Under the pieces are notes generated by a model, which saw nothing but the letters and a program-made list of their open reading frames with translations, did not search any database and had not been told where the DNA came from. From Polyangia bacterium (GTDB taxonomy: Bacteria > Myxococcota_A > Polyangia > Fen-1088), in assembly GCA_036268875.1 (NCBI GenBank), contig DATATI010000021.1:1-64000 (forward strand): a DNA stretch of 64,000 nucleotides, written 5' to 3'. The first letter of the stretch is position 1. Each line of letters starts with the position of its first letter. Position numbers and translations under genes: made by a program. Shown in pieces: positions 17,345 through 25,584 of the stretch.

Positions 17345-18832
17345 CTACAACGAGCGGAGGAAATTCAGGACGTCCTGCTGGTTGGTGGCCGACAGGGCGT
17401 TGAAATTCGCCACCACCGCGTTCGCCTCCGACGCGCAGATCTGCGTCTGGGTGAAAGGCTGGAACCAGACCCCGTTGGCGTTGAACTCCTGGTAGTTCTG
17501 CGTCGTCACGCAGGTGTTGCCCGGGCTGGTGTGGGCCTGGATGGCCTGGTACAGGTCCGACGTGCGGCCGTCGTGCAGGAAGAACAACCGCTGCCCCACA
17601 CCCCACAGCGGCGCCGAGCGGAAGTCGGCCGGACCGGCATTGCCCTGGTTCACGCCGTCGGCCAACGTCGCGCCCAGGTGGTGCACGGCGAAGTCCGAGT
17701 ACGGGTGATAGGTGACGTTCGACATCCCGCCGAACGGCGACGCGGCGGTGGTCAGGCTGGGGCTGTGGCAGTTCGCACACCCGACGTTGACGAACTGGCT
17801 CGACCCGTTCGTCGTGGACGGCGTCGGATCCGCCGGCGCCGGCGGCGCCGAGAAGCGCATGAAGTTGGCGAAGTTCACCACGTCCGACAGACCGGCCGAC
17901 GTGCTGACGCCGTCTTCGGGGGTGGCGTTGAATACGCAGCCGGCCACGGCGGCGCGTTCATTGGTGAAGACCTCGTTCGAGACGCCCTGCTCGACGTTGT
18001 AGGCCTCGCCGGCAAAGACCAGCAGCGACTTGTTCTGCGCCTTCCAGCCGAACCGGGTGACGCTGCCGTCGTTGCCGCTGGTGTTGAGGTGGCCCGAGAT
18101 CCCGAGCGCGCTCTTGGCTGCCGCGTTGGCCGCCAGGTTCGCGCGCAAGGTCAGGTCAGACGTGTTCTCGACCAGGCCCAAACCGAAGGTCGGCGTGGGA
18201 ATGCGAAAGCTGGCGTTGTTGGCGGCCAGCTGGGCGACGAAGTTCGGCTGGGCGAGGTTGCAGCCGGGCGCGTCCGTGCGGCCTTTGATGCTGAACAGGC
18301 CGGTGACGCCGCCGTCCAGCGGCGCGTTGTTTGCGTTCGAGACCGCGATGAGGCGCATCTCGCGCACCGGACCGTTGGCTTTAATGAAGGACGGCAAGAT
18401 GTTCGTGGCACCGTCGCGGGTGGCGTCCGCCACCTGCGGGTTGATGGGCGGGCTGCTGCCGCCGGCCGCCGGAAAGGCGTGGCAATCAACGCAGCCAGTG
18501 GCGTTGAACGTCGGGCCCAGACCGGCGCCGTCTTCGCCTTCGATCCCGCCCGATACAGAATCGATCTCGCTGAAGACGTCGGCGGCGTCGGCGAAGACGC
18601 CCTGTTCGGCCGCCGTCAATCCCGCCAGGGCGGTGCCGGCCGCCGCCGGTCCACCGCGCGGGCCGGGGTCGTGAACGCCGGCAGGCGGCGACACCAACGC
18701 CGCTGTCTCCGCTTGCGCTCCCGTGGCCGGGCTGTCCGCCGGTTGATCCGCGACCGCGTCTGCGCAACCAATCCCCGCTCCCGCCAATCCGACCATGAGC
18801 AATCTCAATCCCGTTCCCGTCGTCAATCTCAT
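17345..18832 (-). CDS. Di-heme oxidoreductase (DHOR family, peroxidase-like) lipoprotein
   Basis: A 495-residue secreted protein with two heme c motifs, CVDCH in TGCVDCHAFP (about residue 120) and CANCH in NVGCANCHSPS (about residue 365). This is the layout of the thiol-oxidoreductase/di-heme peroxidase (DHOR) family. Other family features are FGWKAQNKSLLVFAGEAYN and ADFRSAPLWGVGQRLFFLHD, then DGRTSDLYQAI near the C-terminus. The signal peptide ends in GAGIGC, a plausible lipobox. ATG 18832 was preferred to GTG 18847 because AAAGGA lies 6 bases before it. Its physiological substrate is unknown. Confidence 0.85.
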   Translation of the reverse strand: MRLTTGTGLRLLMVGLAGAGIGCADAVADQPADSPATGAQAETAALVSPPAGVHDPGPRGGPAAAGTALAGLTAAEQGVFADAADVFSEIDSVSGGIEGEDGAGLGPTFNATGCVDCHAFPAAGGSSPPINPQVADATRDGATNILPSFIKANGPVREMRLIAVSNANNAPLDGGVTGLFSIKGRTDAPGCNLAQPNFVAQLAANNASFRIPTPTFGLGLVENTSDLTLRANLAANAAAKSALGISGHLNTSGNDGSVTRFGWKAQNKSLLVFAGEAYNVEQGVSNEVFTNERAAVAGCVFNATPEDGVSTSAGLSDVVNFANFMRFSAPPAPADPTPSTTNGSSQFVNVGCANCHSPSLTTAASPFGGMSNVTYHPYSDFAVHHLGATLADGVNQGNAGPADFRSAPLWGVGQRLFFLHDGRTSDLYQAIQAHTSPGNTCVTTQNYQEFNANGVWFQPFTQTQICASEANAVVANFNALSATNQQDVLNFLRSL

Positions 18833-19213
18833 TGGGGTTCCTTTCACGACGAGACAGCAAAACCTCGGCTAGTGAATAAGGCGCCTGCTCTCTCGTCGCG
18901 AAGGCGTGTGTGCAAGACACACGCCTCTCGTCGGCAACGGATTTTTGATATCTCCAAAACCGAATCGCCGACCGACCGAGAGAATTAAACGCTTTTTTCT
19001 CGTCTGTTTTTTGACAGAGGGCTGCCGCCCCCTTGCGCGCGTGCCAGGGGCCCTTGCACGCCGGCCATTGACTGGCGATCACCGTCGCCGCCCCACGGAG
19101 CCCAAAAACACGACGCCATCAAAAAAAGCGCGGATCTTTCCGGAGCAAATTTCGCGGGCGATCAGCCTGACGAACGCTCAGTCGATCGCCGGCGAGAAAA
19201 ACTTCCGCGGCGA
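18833..19213 (-). other. 381-base non-coding gap upstream of the di-heme gene
   Basis: No convincing reading frame lies here. The stretch 18980-19016 is locally A/T-rich with T runs, and the perfect hairpin at 18902-18926 stands 70 bases before the di-heme ATG. The gap should hold the promoter of the di-heme gene and the 3' end of the cheX-like transcript. I found no clear -35/-10 pair on the minus strand. Confidence 0.5.
18902..18926. repeat. Perfect inverted repeat (operator or hairpin)
   Basis: AGGCGTGTGT (18902-18911) and ACACACGCCT (18917-18926) are perfect 10-base complements around the 5-base GCAAG. No T tract follows on either strand, so it is a poor terminator. A dyad of this size 70 bases upstream of the di-heme ATG fits a dimeric regulator site or a 5'-leader stem-loop. 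Confidence 0.5.
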
Positions 19214-19819
19214 TCAGAACAGCAGCAGCTCGCCCTCGGGCGGCACGTCCCAATTCAGCAACCGCGCGTCGGGGATGATCGGCGCCGGCACGTCGATCTC
19301 GATCCCCACGCCGACCACGCCGTCGGTGGCGAGCAGGATCCACGGCCGCAGATCGCCGGACAGCGCCCGCAGCTTTTCGGCGCCCACCACCGCCGGCAAC
19401 GCCTGCTGCAGTTGAATGCCCGCACGCAGCATCTGGTTCTTGATGCGCCCCATCAGCTGATTGGTCAGCTCGGCGATCCAGTTGTCGGGCCCGTTCACGT
19501 CCGGCCGCGAGCGGCCGAGCGGTCCGCTGGATGCCCCCAGCACGATCGCCCCTTCGATCCCGTCGCCGATGAAGGCAACGCGGCCGAACTGGTCGGGCAG
19601 CAACGGCTGCATCGCCATCGGAAAAGCGCAGGGCTCGGTGGTCACGCCGTAGTCGGCGAACAGGCTGCCGATTCCGCGCACCGCGGCGCAGAAGAACAGC
19701 CGTTCAATCTCGGCGGGGGCCACCGCACGAACCGCATCGACGGGTGCTTCCGTGTCCATACCGATCTCGCCGTCTCTGTCATCGACGGAAGCTGGCAGCG
19801 ACTTGAGGGCGAGCGACAA
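19214..19819 (-). CDS. CheX-like CheY-P phosphatase
   Basis: A 201-residue cytoplasmic protein. The segment DNWIAELTNQLMGRIKNQML carries ExxN (ELTN), the active-site pattern of CheC/CheX/FliY phosphatases that remove phosphate from CheY-P. The following GIQLQQALPAVVGAEKL and WILLATDGVVGVGIEIDVP fit the rest of the CheX fold. A 50-residue N-terminal part (VDAVRAVAPAEIERLFF) precedes it. The gene is divergent from the CheA-like kinase, starts 77 bases apart, and a CheY-like gene is 4 kb away in the same cluster, which supports the assignment. The start codon is uncertain; a later ATG 19759 (MDTEAPVD) is possible. Confidence 0.75.
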   Translation of the reverse strand: MSLALKSLPASVDDRDGEIGMDTEAPVDAVRAVAPAEIERLFFCAAVRGIGSLFADYGVTTEPCAFPMAMQPLLPDQFGRVAFIGDGIEGAIVLGASSGPLGRSRPDVNGPDNWIAELTNQLMGRIKNQMLRAGIQLQQALPAVVGAEKLRALSGDLRPWILLATDGVVGVGIEIDVPAPIIPDARLLNWDVPPEGELLLF

Positions 19820-19896
19820 GCGTCCGGTCTCCTCAAGGTTGATGACGCTCCCGCCGTTCCCTCGCTTGCCAAGCGGGCGCGCCTACCCAGATTGCC

Positions 19897-22191
19897 ATGA
19901 ACCTTCGAGCCAAGCTGGTCCGCACAATGGTGGCCGCGCTGGCCTTGATCGCCTCGGCAGTGTCACTGGCCGTGACCGCCTTGCATATCTGGTCGACCCG
20001 CCAGACGCAGACGCTGGTCGAGACCCAGATTCAACAGGGCATCGTGCGCAAGGGCTACAGCCTGGTGGCGAACCAAGCCCAGGCCCTGCGCGAGCTGGTG
20101 GCGGACAATGCCTTCGGCGACGTGCGCCGCCTGGTGCGCGCCACCTTGCACGACGATCCCGAGCTGGTCTTCGGGTTGTTCCTGGGACCCGAGCTGCGGC
20201 CGTGGGTTTACGCCTCGCCCACCAGCGCCGCCGGTTCGTCGCCGATGGCCTGGCGCGAGCTGGACATCGCCAGCGCGCTGCTGAACCCCACGGCGGCCCG
20301 CCACGAACGCCGGCGCCTCTTCGATCAAGAGGTATTCGTCTTCGCCGCACCCGTCACCGGCGAGAACCATGCCGTCGCCGGCACGATCATCTATGGCGTC
20401 TCGGGCATTCCTCTGGCGCGCGCCCTGGAACGCGCGCGCGCCGACGCGCGTCGAGCGCTGGGCCTCGCCATCGCCATCATCGTCGCGCTGTCCATGGCCA
20501 CCATGCTGTTCGGGTTGCTGGTGGTGCGGCGCGCGGCGGCGCGCATCAGCCAGCCCATCTCCGAGCTGATCCAGGCCGCCACCGCCATCGCCGGCGGCGA
20601 TCGCAACGTGCGCGTGTCGATCAAAAGCCACGACGAGCTGGAAACCCTGGGCAACGCCTTCAATCAGATGATGGGCGACGTCGACGAATCGTATGACCGG
20701 CTGGCCAGCATGAACCGCACCCTCGAACAACGGGTGAACGAGCGCACCCACGCCCTCGGGACCCGCAACCGCGACATGCGCCTGGTGCTGGACACCGTGA
20801 ACGAAGGCTTGCTGACCATCTCGCGCGAGGGGTGGTTGTCGGAAGAACGCTCGGCGAAGATCGATCAATGGTTCGGCCCGTACGCCGGCAACACGCGCCT
20901 GTCCGATTACCTGACCCGCATCGATCCGCTGTTCGCCGATTCGTTCGCCCTGTCCCACGAAGCGATGCTGGAAGATTACCTGCCGCTGTCCTTGATCCTG
21001 GCGCAGGCGCCGTCGCGGCTTCAATCGCGGGGGCGGCAGTTCGATTTCAGTTATCTGCCCATCGCCAGCGGCACCATTGATCAAGGACTGCTGGTGGTGG
21101 TCACCGACGTCACCGATCGCCTGGCGCTGGTGCAGCAGGAGGACGAACAGAAAGAAGTGCTGGCCGCGTTGCAAGGGATCACCCAGGACCGGACCGGCTT
21201 TCTGGCCGCGTTCGACGAGGCGGCGCAACTTGTCGATCGATTGCGCCACGAATGGTTGGACGTCCTCACCGGCAAGCGACTCATCCACACCTTGAAAGGC
21301 AGCGCCGCCGGCGCCGGGTTCAACCTGGTCGCTGATCTCTGCCACAAGGCCGAGGACGAGATCACCGAGCACGCCCCCGACGGGCGCCGCCTGCCGATGG
21401 TGCCGTCGCTGGCGGGCTTGTTTCGGCGCTGGGAAAATCTGAGCCGCACCGTCAACGGCCTGGTCGGCGAGCGCGGCCGTCAGGTGGTCGAGGTGTCGAT
21501 CGACGATCTGGTGCGGCTTCGCGATCAACTGGATCACGGCGCGCCGGCACAAACCATCCGCGCCGAGCTCGCGCGCTGGCCGCTGGAGCCGGCCGACCGG
21601 GCGCTGCACCGTTTGGCCGAACGCGGCCGCCTGCTGGCCCGACGCCCGGGCAAAGGCGACGTCAGCATCGACATCAGCGGCGGCGGCCTGCGCCTTGATC
21701 CACGACGCTGGGCCCGCTTTTGGTCCGAGCTCACCCACGTGGTGCGCAACGGCGTCGACCACGGCTTTGTCGCCGCCGACCAGCGGGCCGCCGCCGGCCT
21801 GCCCGCCCCCGCTTTGAGCCTTTCCGCCGCGGTGAACGAACGAGAGCTGGTGGTGCAGATCGCCGACAACGGCCGCGGCATCGATTGGCCGGCGGTGCGG
21901 CGCGCGGCCCGGCGCCGGAACCTTCCGACGGCGACCGACGCTGATCTGGCGACGGCGCTGCTGTCGCCGGGGTTCACCACGCGCGACGACGTCTCGGCCA
22001 CCTCCGGGCGCGGGGTCGGTTTGGCGGCGGTGGGCGCGCTGGTGCGCGAAAGCAACGGCACCATCAGCGTCGTCAGCCAGCCAGGCGAGGGAACCACCTG
22101 GCGTTTTGTCTTCCCCCGGTCGATGCTGGGTCCCGGCGAAGGACCGGATGCGCCGATCTTGCGCAGCGTGGGCTCCCGCCACGCCTTATGA
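19897..22191 (+). CDS. Membrane CheA-like histidine kinase (HAMP, PAS-like, Hpt, ATPase)
   Basis: A 764-residue kinase. Membrane helix 1 spans about residues 8-30 and helix 2 about 188-210, enclosing a 155-residue periplasmic sensor. HAMP follows (ISQPISELIQAATAIAGGDRN), then a coiled coil, then a PAS-like stretch with VLDTVNEGLLTISREG. An Hpt domain has His464 in LIHTLKGSAAGAG, the phospho-accepting pattern of CheA P1. The ATPase resembles CheA P4: N box THVVRNGVDHGF, G1 ADNGRGID, F box SPGFTT and G2 SGRGVGLAAV. No CheW-like (P5) domain is seen. Order Hpt-then-ATPase within one chain implies phosphotransfer to a separate regulator, plausibly the CheY at 24081. The stop overlaps the next gene (ATGA). 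Confidence 0.88.
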   Translation: MNLRAKLVRTMVAALALIASAVSLAVTALHIWSTRQTQTLVETQIQQGIVRKGYSLVANQAQALRELVADNAFGDVRRLVRATLHDDPELVFGLFLGPELRPWVYASPTSAAGSSPMAWRELDIASALLNPTAARHERRRLFDQEVFVFAAPVTGENHAVAGTIIYGVSGIPLARALERARADARRALGLAIAIIVALSMATMLFGLLVVRRAAARISQPISELIQAATAIAGGDRNVRVSIKSHDELETLGNAFNQMMGDVDESYDRLASMNRTLEQRVNERTHALGTRNRDMRLVLDTVNEGLLTISREGWLSEERSAKIDQWFGPYAGNTRLSDYLTRIDPLFADSFALSHEAMLEDYLPLSLILAQAPSRLQSRGRQFDFSYLPIASGTIDQGLLVVVTDVTDRLALVQQEDEQKEVLAALQGITQDRTGFLAAFDEAAQLVDRLRHEWLDVLTGKRLIHTLKGSAAGAGFNLVADLCHKAEDEITEHAPDGRRLPMVPSLAGLFRRWENLSRTVNGLVGERGRQVVEVSIDDLVRLRDQLDHGAPAQTIRAELARWPLEPADRALHRLAERGRLLARRPGKGDVSIDISGGGLRLDPRRWARFWSELTHVVRNGVDHGFVAADQRAAAGLPAPALSLSAAVNERELVVQIADNGRGIDWPAVRRAARRRNLPTATDADLATALLSPGFTTRDDVSATSGRGVGLAAVGALVRESNGTISVVSQPGEGTTWRFVFPRSMLGPGEGPDAPILRSVGSRHAL

Positions 22192-22970
22192 ACGCGCGCC
22201 GAGATAGCAAGCCGCGCCGCCAAGCAACACTCGGCGCCCTGGCGGCGCTGGCCTTGGCGTTCTTCGTCAGCGCCAGATCGCCCGCGCTGTCGCCGTTCGG
22301 CGCTGCCGCTTCCGCAGCCCCAGAGAGCGCGGCACCCGTCGTCTACGTCTACCTGCACACCGAAACCAAGTTCGCCGAGCTCGAGCAGGTGCTGCGCAGG
22401 AAGCTGCCCGCCCTGGAGATCATCGTCTTCGGCCGCTTTCGCGACTTCGAAGAAGCGATGGCGGCGCGCCCGCCCGACGCCCTGCTGGGCGTCAACGCCC
22501 TGCTGGTCAGCCAGAACGTGCGGCCCACGCTGCAAGGCTTCCGCGCCAACGCCGACTGGGAGACGTATTCGCTGCTGTCGGTGGGCGACACTTTCGAAGG
22601 CCCCGACCTGGGCGGCAAGGCGGTTGGTGTGGTGGATCTGCTGGGCCGCGCCGCCACCCAAGAGTTCGTCAGCAAGCTGCTCGGCAGTGACGAGGTGAAG
22701 GTCAAACGCGTGACCAAGCGCGAGGACCTGCTGCCACTTTTGCAGCTGGCTCTGGCCGACGGCATCGTCACGCCGACGGCCACTGTCCGCGACATCACCG
22801 AGCGCAGCCGACTGCCCCTGCGCGTGCGCGAACTGTCCGCCGTTCACGTCAAGCTTGCATCGGTGGGCGTGCGCACCACCGCCGCGCGCGCCCTGATCGT
22901 CAGCCAGTTTCGCGCGCTGGACGCCACCACCAACTGGATGCTGGGCGTGGACGCCTGGAGGATCCCGTGA
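22188..22970 (+). CDS. Periplasmic substrate-binding-like protein
   Basis: A 260-residue secreted protein. The N-terminus RRQATLGALAALALAFFVSA is a signal segment. The rest looks like a PhnD/type 2 periplasmic binding fold: VVYVYLHTETKFAELEQVL at the first strand, LGGKAVGVVDLLGRAATQEF at the hinge-like centre and TNWMLGVDAWRIP at the end. The family is uncertain. It overlaps the kinase stop by four bases (ATGA) and its own stop overlaps the next gene (GTGA), so it is almost certainly in one operon with the kinase and probably presents a ligand to the kinase sensor domain. Confidence 0.65.
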   Translation: MNARRDSKPRRQATLGALAALALAFFVSARSPALSPFGAAASAAPESAAPVVYVYLHTETKFAELEQVLRRKLPALEIIVFGRFRDFEEAMAARPPDALLGVNALLVSQNVRPTLQGFRANADWETYSLLSVGDTFEGPDLGGKAVGVVDLLGRAATQEFVSKLLGSDEVKVKRVTKREDLLPLLQLALADGIVTPTATVRDITERSRLPLRVRELSAVHVKLASVGVRTTAARALIVSQFRALDATTNWMLGVDAWRIP

Positions 22971-24022
22971 CGCTGCTCCGTCGCGGCTTGCACTCGGCCA
23001 TGCGGCCTATCTGGCTGGCCGCGGTGGCGTGGACGCTGCTTTTGGGAAGCTGCGCCGGCGTGCTGACCGGCGCTGCCGGCCGGGCGCCGGCCAGCGTGGC
23101 GATCGATCCGCCGCGCCGGGCCGGCATGCCGCTGGTGGTGGTGGCGATGCCGGACTCGCCGGCCTTCCAGGCCGTGCGCCGCACCCTGGTGAGCGAGCTG
23201 AAGAAGGACTTCGACGTCTCGACGCTCGTGATCGACGCCCGGACCACCGACAGTCAGTTTCGCGACGACCTGGAAGACAGCGGCGCCTCCGCGGTCGTGC
23301 TGATGGACAACCGCACGATCAAACTTTACCGCGCCTATCAGGCCAGCCACGCCGCCGGCGCTGCGTTCATCCCCGCGGTGGTGACGATGTCGTCGTTCCT
23401 CGAGGAGCTGCACCCGCAGCTTCCGGCCAGCACCGGCGTGGCCTACGAAGTTCCGGGCGTGACCGCCTTCGTGCGGCTACGCGACATCGTCAAGACCCCG
23501 GTGCGTCGGGTGGGCGTCATCCACCGGCCCGTCTTCCACGACTTCATCGAACGCCAGAAGATCTTGGCGGCCAAGGAAAAGATCGACCTCGTCGCCATCG
23601 CCGTGTCGGCCAACCCTGATCCGAAAGAGGTGCAGCTGGCGCTGCGACAGCTCAAGACCGGTCCGCCCGTCGACGCTTTGTGGATCCTCAACGACAACCG
23701 GCTGCTGCCCAGCGGCGAGTTCTTGGAGACGGCGTGGCGCGCCGGCGTCGCCGCCCTGGACGTGCCGGTGATCGTCGGCATCGCCGCCCTGGTCAGCGAG
23801 GACGCGCACTTCGGGACCTTCGCGGTGGTGCCCGATCTCGACGCCCTGGGCGTGCAGACCGCCAACCTGGTCTTCGAGCTCGCCGACCGGCACTGGAACG
23901 CCGACGGCCTGCCGGTCGAGCTGCCGGTGTCGACGGTGACGGTCGGCAACCTGCGCCAGCTCCGCCAGCGCTTTGGCCTGCGCGACGGCGCCTTGCAACG
24001 GATCGATCGCACCGTCGAATGA
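22967..24022 (+). CDS. ABC-type substrate-binding lipoprotein (TrpX-like, ABC_sub_bind family)
   Basis: A 351-residue protein with a signal peptide ending in LLLGSC, so probably a lipoprotein. The body follows the PF04392-type binding fold: VVVAMPDSPAFQAVRRTL, VTMSSFLEELH, VRRVGVIHRPVFHDFIERQK, VDALWILNDNRLLPSGEF and VPVIVGIAALVSEDAHFGTF. Such proteins usually deliver ligands to ABC importers, but no permease or ATPase gene lies nearby. GTG 22967 overlaps the previous stop. Together with the preceding binding protein it probably senses rather than transports, which is inference from context. Confidence 0.8.
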   Translation: MTLLRRGLHSAMRPIWLAAVAWTLLLGSCAGVLTGAAGRAPASVAIDPPRRAGMPLVVVAMPDSPAFQAVRRTLVSELKKDFDVSTLVIDARTTDSQFRDDLEDSGASAVVLMDNRTIKLYRAYQASHAAGAAFIPAVVTMSSFLEELHPQLPASTGVAYEVPGVTAFVRLRDIVKTPVRRVGVIHRPVFHDFIERQKILAAKEKIDLVAIAVSANPDPKEVQLALRQLKTGPPVDALWILNDNRLLPSGEFLETAWRAGVAALDVPVIVGIAALVSEDAHFGTFAVVPDLDALGVQTANLVFELADRHWNADGLPVELPVSTVTVGNLRQLRQRFGLRDGALQRIDRTVE

Positions 24023-24080
24023 CCGCTGACCCGTCGGTCTTAAAGACCATCCGCGGTTCCGCCGATTTTCCTGGCACGGC

Positions 24081-24455
24081 ATGAAGCGCGTCCTGGTCAT
24101 TGACGACTCTGGTTCGATCCGCGCGCTGGTGCGCGACGCGCTGGTCCCCGCCGGCTATGACGTGCTGGAGGCGTGCGACGGCGTCGACGGCCTGGAGAAG
24201 ATCCGCGCCGCCGCCGCCGAACTGGCGCTGGCGCTGGTGCTGTGCGATCTGAACATGCCCCGCATGGGCGGCATGGAGCTGATCGCCGCCTGTCAGTCGC
24301 AAGGCTGGCAGACGCCGTTTCTGATCCTGACCAGCGACGGGCAACCGTCGGTGATCCGCCGGGCCCGCGACGTGGGCGTCAAAGGCTGGATCGTCAAACC
24401 GATCAAACCTGATCTCCTGCGCTTCGCCGTCGACAAGATCCTGAACGGCGGCTAG
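24081..24455 (+). CDS. CheY-like response regulator (receiver domain only)
   Basis: A 124-residue stand-alone receiver. The acidic pocket is DD at residues 8-9 (VLVIDDSGSI), the phospho-acceptor is Asp56 in VLCDLNMPRM, the switch Thr is in FLILTSDG and the conserved Lys is in WIVKPIKP. No output domain is present, so it acts by protein contact or as a relay. It lies 58 bases after the binding protein, at the end of the kinase operon. The likely partners are the CheA-like kinase as phosphodonor and the CheX-like protein as phosphatase. Confidence 0.92.
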   Translation: MKRVLVIDDSGSIRALVRDALVPAGYDVLEACDGVDGLEKIRAAAAELALALVLCDLNMPRMGGMELIAACQSQGWQTPFLILTSDGQPSVIRRARDVGVKGWIVKPIKPDLLRFAVDKILNGG

Positions 24456-24479
24456 ACAGTCCAGCAGCGATCGGCGATC

Positions 24480-25553
24480 GTGCCGCGCATGCCCAAGGAC
24501 CTTCTTGTTCCCGGCACCAGCGGCAACAAGCTGATGATCGACAACGCCGATCTCGGCTGGCCGTCGGCGCTGTCCGCGCAGGGCTGGCTGGCTGGCCTCA
24601 CCGGTTACGCCATCGGCCTTGACGGCCTGCCGATGAGCGCCGACGCCATCGTCGAGGTGATGAGCATGGAGTTCGCCGACGCCACCTCGACCCAGCCGAC
24701 CAAGACCACCTTGAAGAAGGGCAGCGCCGTCGGTCCGGGTCCGGTGCTGGAGCTGGTTTACAATCAATTCCTCGACTTTGACCGCTTCATTTACGATTTT
24801 AGGGCCGACCTTCGCCACAGTGGAGAATTGTTGCTGGCGCACCTTCTGGAAAATCGTCCCGCCGGCGATCGCTGGCGCATTGTCTGTCACTCGCAGGGCG
24901 GTCTGCTGGTGGCGGTGGCCAGCAAGCTTTACGCTCGTCAACACAAAGACGACGACCGCGCCTTCTCCCAGCTGGTCAGCCACGTCGGTTTCGTGGCCAC
25001 GCCTTTTTACGGCACGGTGAACGCCGCCGCCGCGCTGCTGGTGGGCGAGCAACTGTCGACCGGTTTCGCCTCGCACTTTCGGGCCATCGCTCGTACCTGG
25101 CCCTCGCTGCACCAGATGCTGCCGGTGTGGCCGGGGTCGGTGCAGACCAAGACCGGCACCACGACCGCCAACGCTCCCTTCAACGCCACGGCCGACGCGG
25201 CCTGGCCGGGCGCCAACATCGATCCAGCCATGTTGGTGCGCGCCCGCGACACCCGCACGCAGTTTCTGAACAGTCCTCTGTCACGAATGAACGGGGTCAA
25301 GCTGCGTTTGTGGATGTCGCGCGCCTGGCTGACGGCGAATCGGTTGGTGATCGAAAATGGCGCGCTGACGCCCGCCGCCGCCGAAGAGGTGGGCGATTCG
25401 CTGATCCCGGCCAACACCACTTATCAAATGGAAGCGAAAGTGGAGAAAGACGCCAGCCACCTGTTCGGCGACAACCAGAACACCATGAGCCACTTTGCCC
25501 TGTGCGTGGACCCTTTCGTCGCCACCGATGTGTCGAGCTTCTTCAATCAATAG
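24480..25553 (+). CDS. LCAT/lipase-like alpha/beta hydrolase
   Basis: A 357-residue protein without a signal peptide. LVPGTSGNKL near the start is the oxyanion-hole strand of LCAT-type hydrolases. YDFRADLRHSGELLLAHL precedes the nucleophile elbow WRIVCHSQGGLL, where Ser sits in HSQGG (GxSxG variant with Cys-His before it). The likely acid and His lie in the C-terminal part, with the His probably in DASHLFG or MSHFAL. The substrate could be a lipid ester or acyl chain. GTG 24480 is the longest start; ATG 24489 is nearly as good. It follows the CheY gene after 24 bases and may share its transcript. Confidence 0.72.
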   Translation: MPRMPKDLLVPGTSGNKLMIDNADLGWPSALSAQGWLAGLTGYAIGLDGLPMSADAIVEVMSMEFADATSTQPTKTTLKKGSAVGPGPVLELVYNQFLDFDRFIYDFRADLRHSGELLLAHLLENRPAGDRWRIVCHSQGGLLVAVASKLYARQHKDDDRAFSQLVSHVGFVATPFYGTVNAAAALLVGEQLSTGFASHFRAIARTWPSLHQMLPVWPGSVQTKTGTTTANAPFNATADAAWPGANIDPAMLVRARDTRTQFLNSPLSRMNGVKLRLWMSRAWLTANRLVIENGALTPAAAEEVGDSLIPANTTYQMEAKVEKDASHLFGDNQNTMSHFALCVDPFVATDVSSFFNQ

Positions 25554-25584
25554 CCAAACAAGAACAAATAAAAGACGGAGACGC

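Noticed and set aside
19011..19016. A perfect TTGACA hexamer on the plus strand
   Set aside because: The bases 17 further on (TGCGCG) cannot serve as a -10, and no plus-strand gene begins within 880 bases.
19963..22182. A 739-codon minus-strand open frame opposite the CheA-like kinase
   Set aside because: Long antisense frames are expected in this high-G+C DNA. The plus frame holds HAMP, Hpt and ATPase motifs; the minus one is His/Gln/Arg-rich noise.
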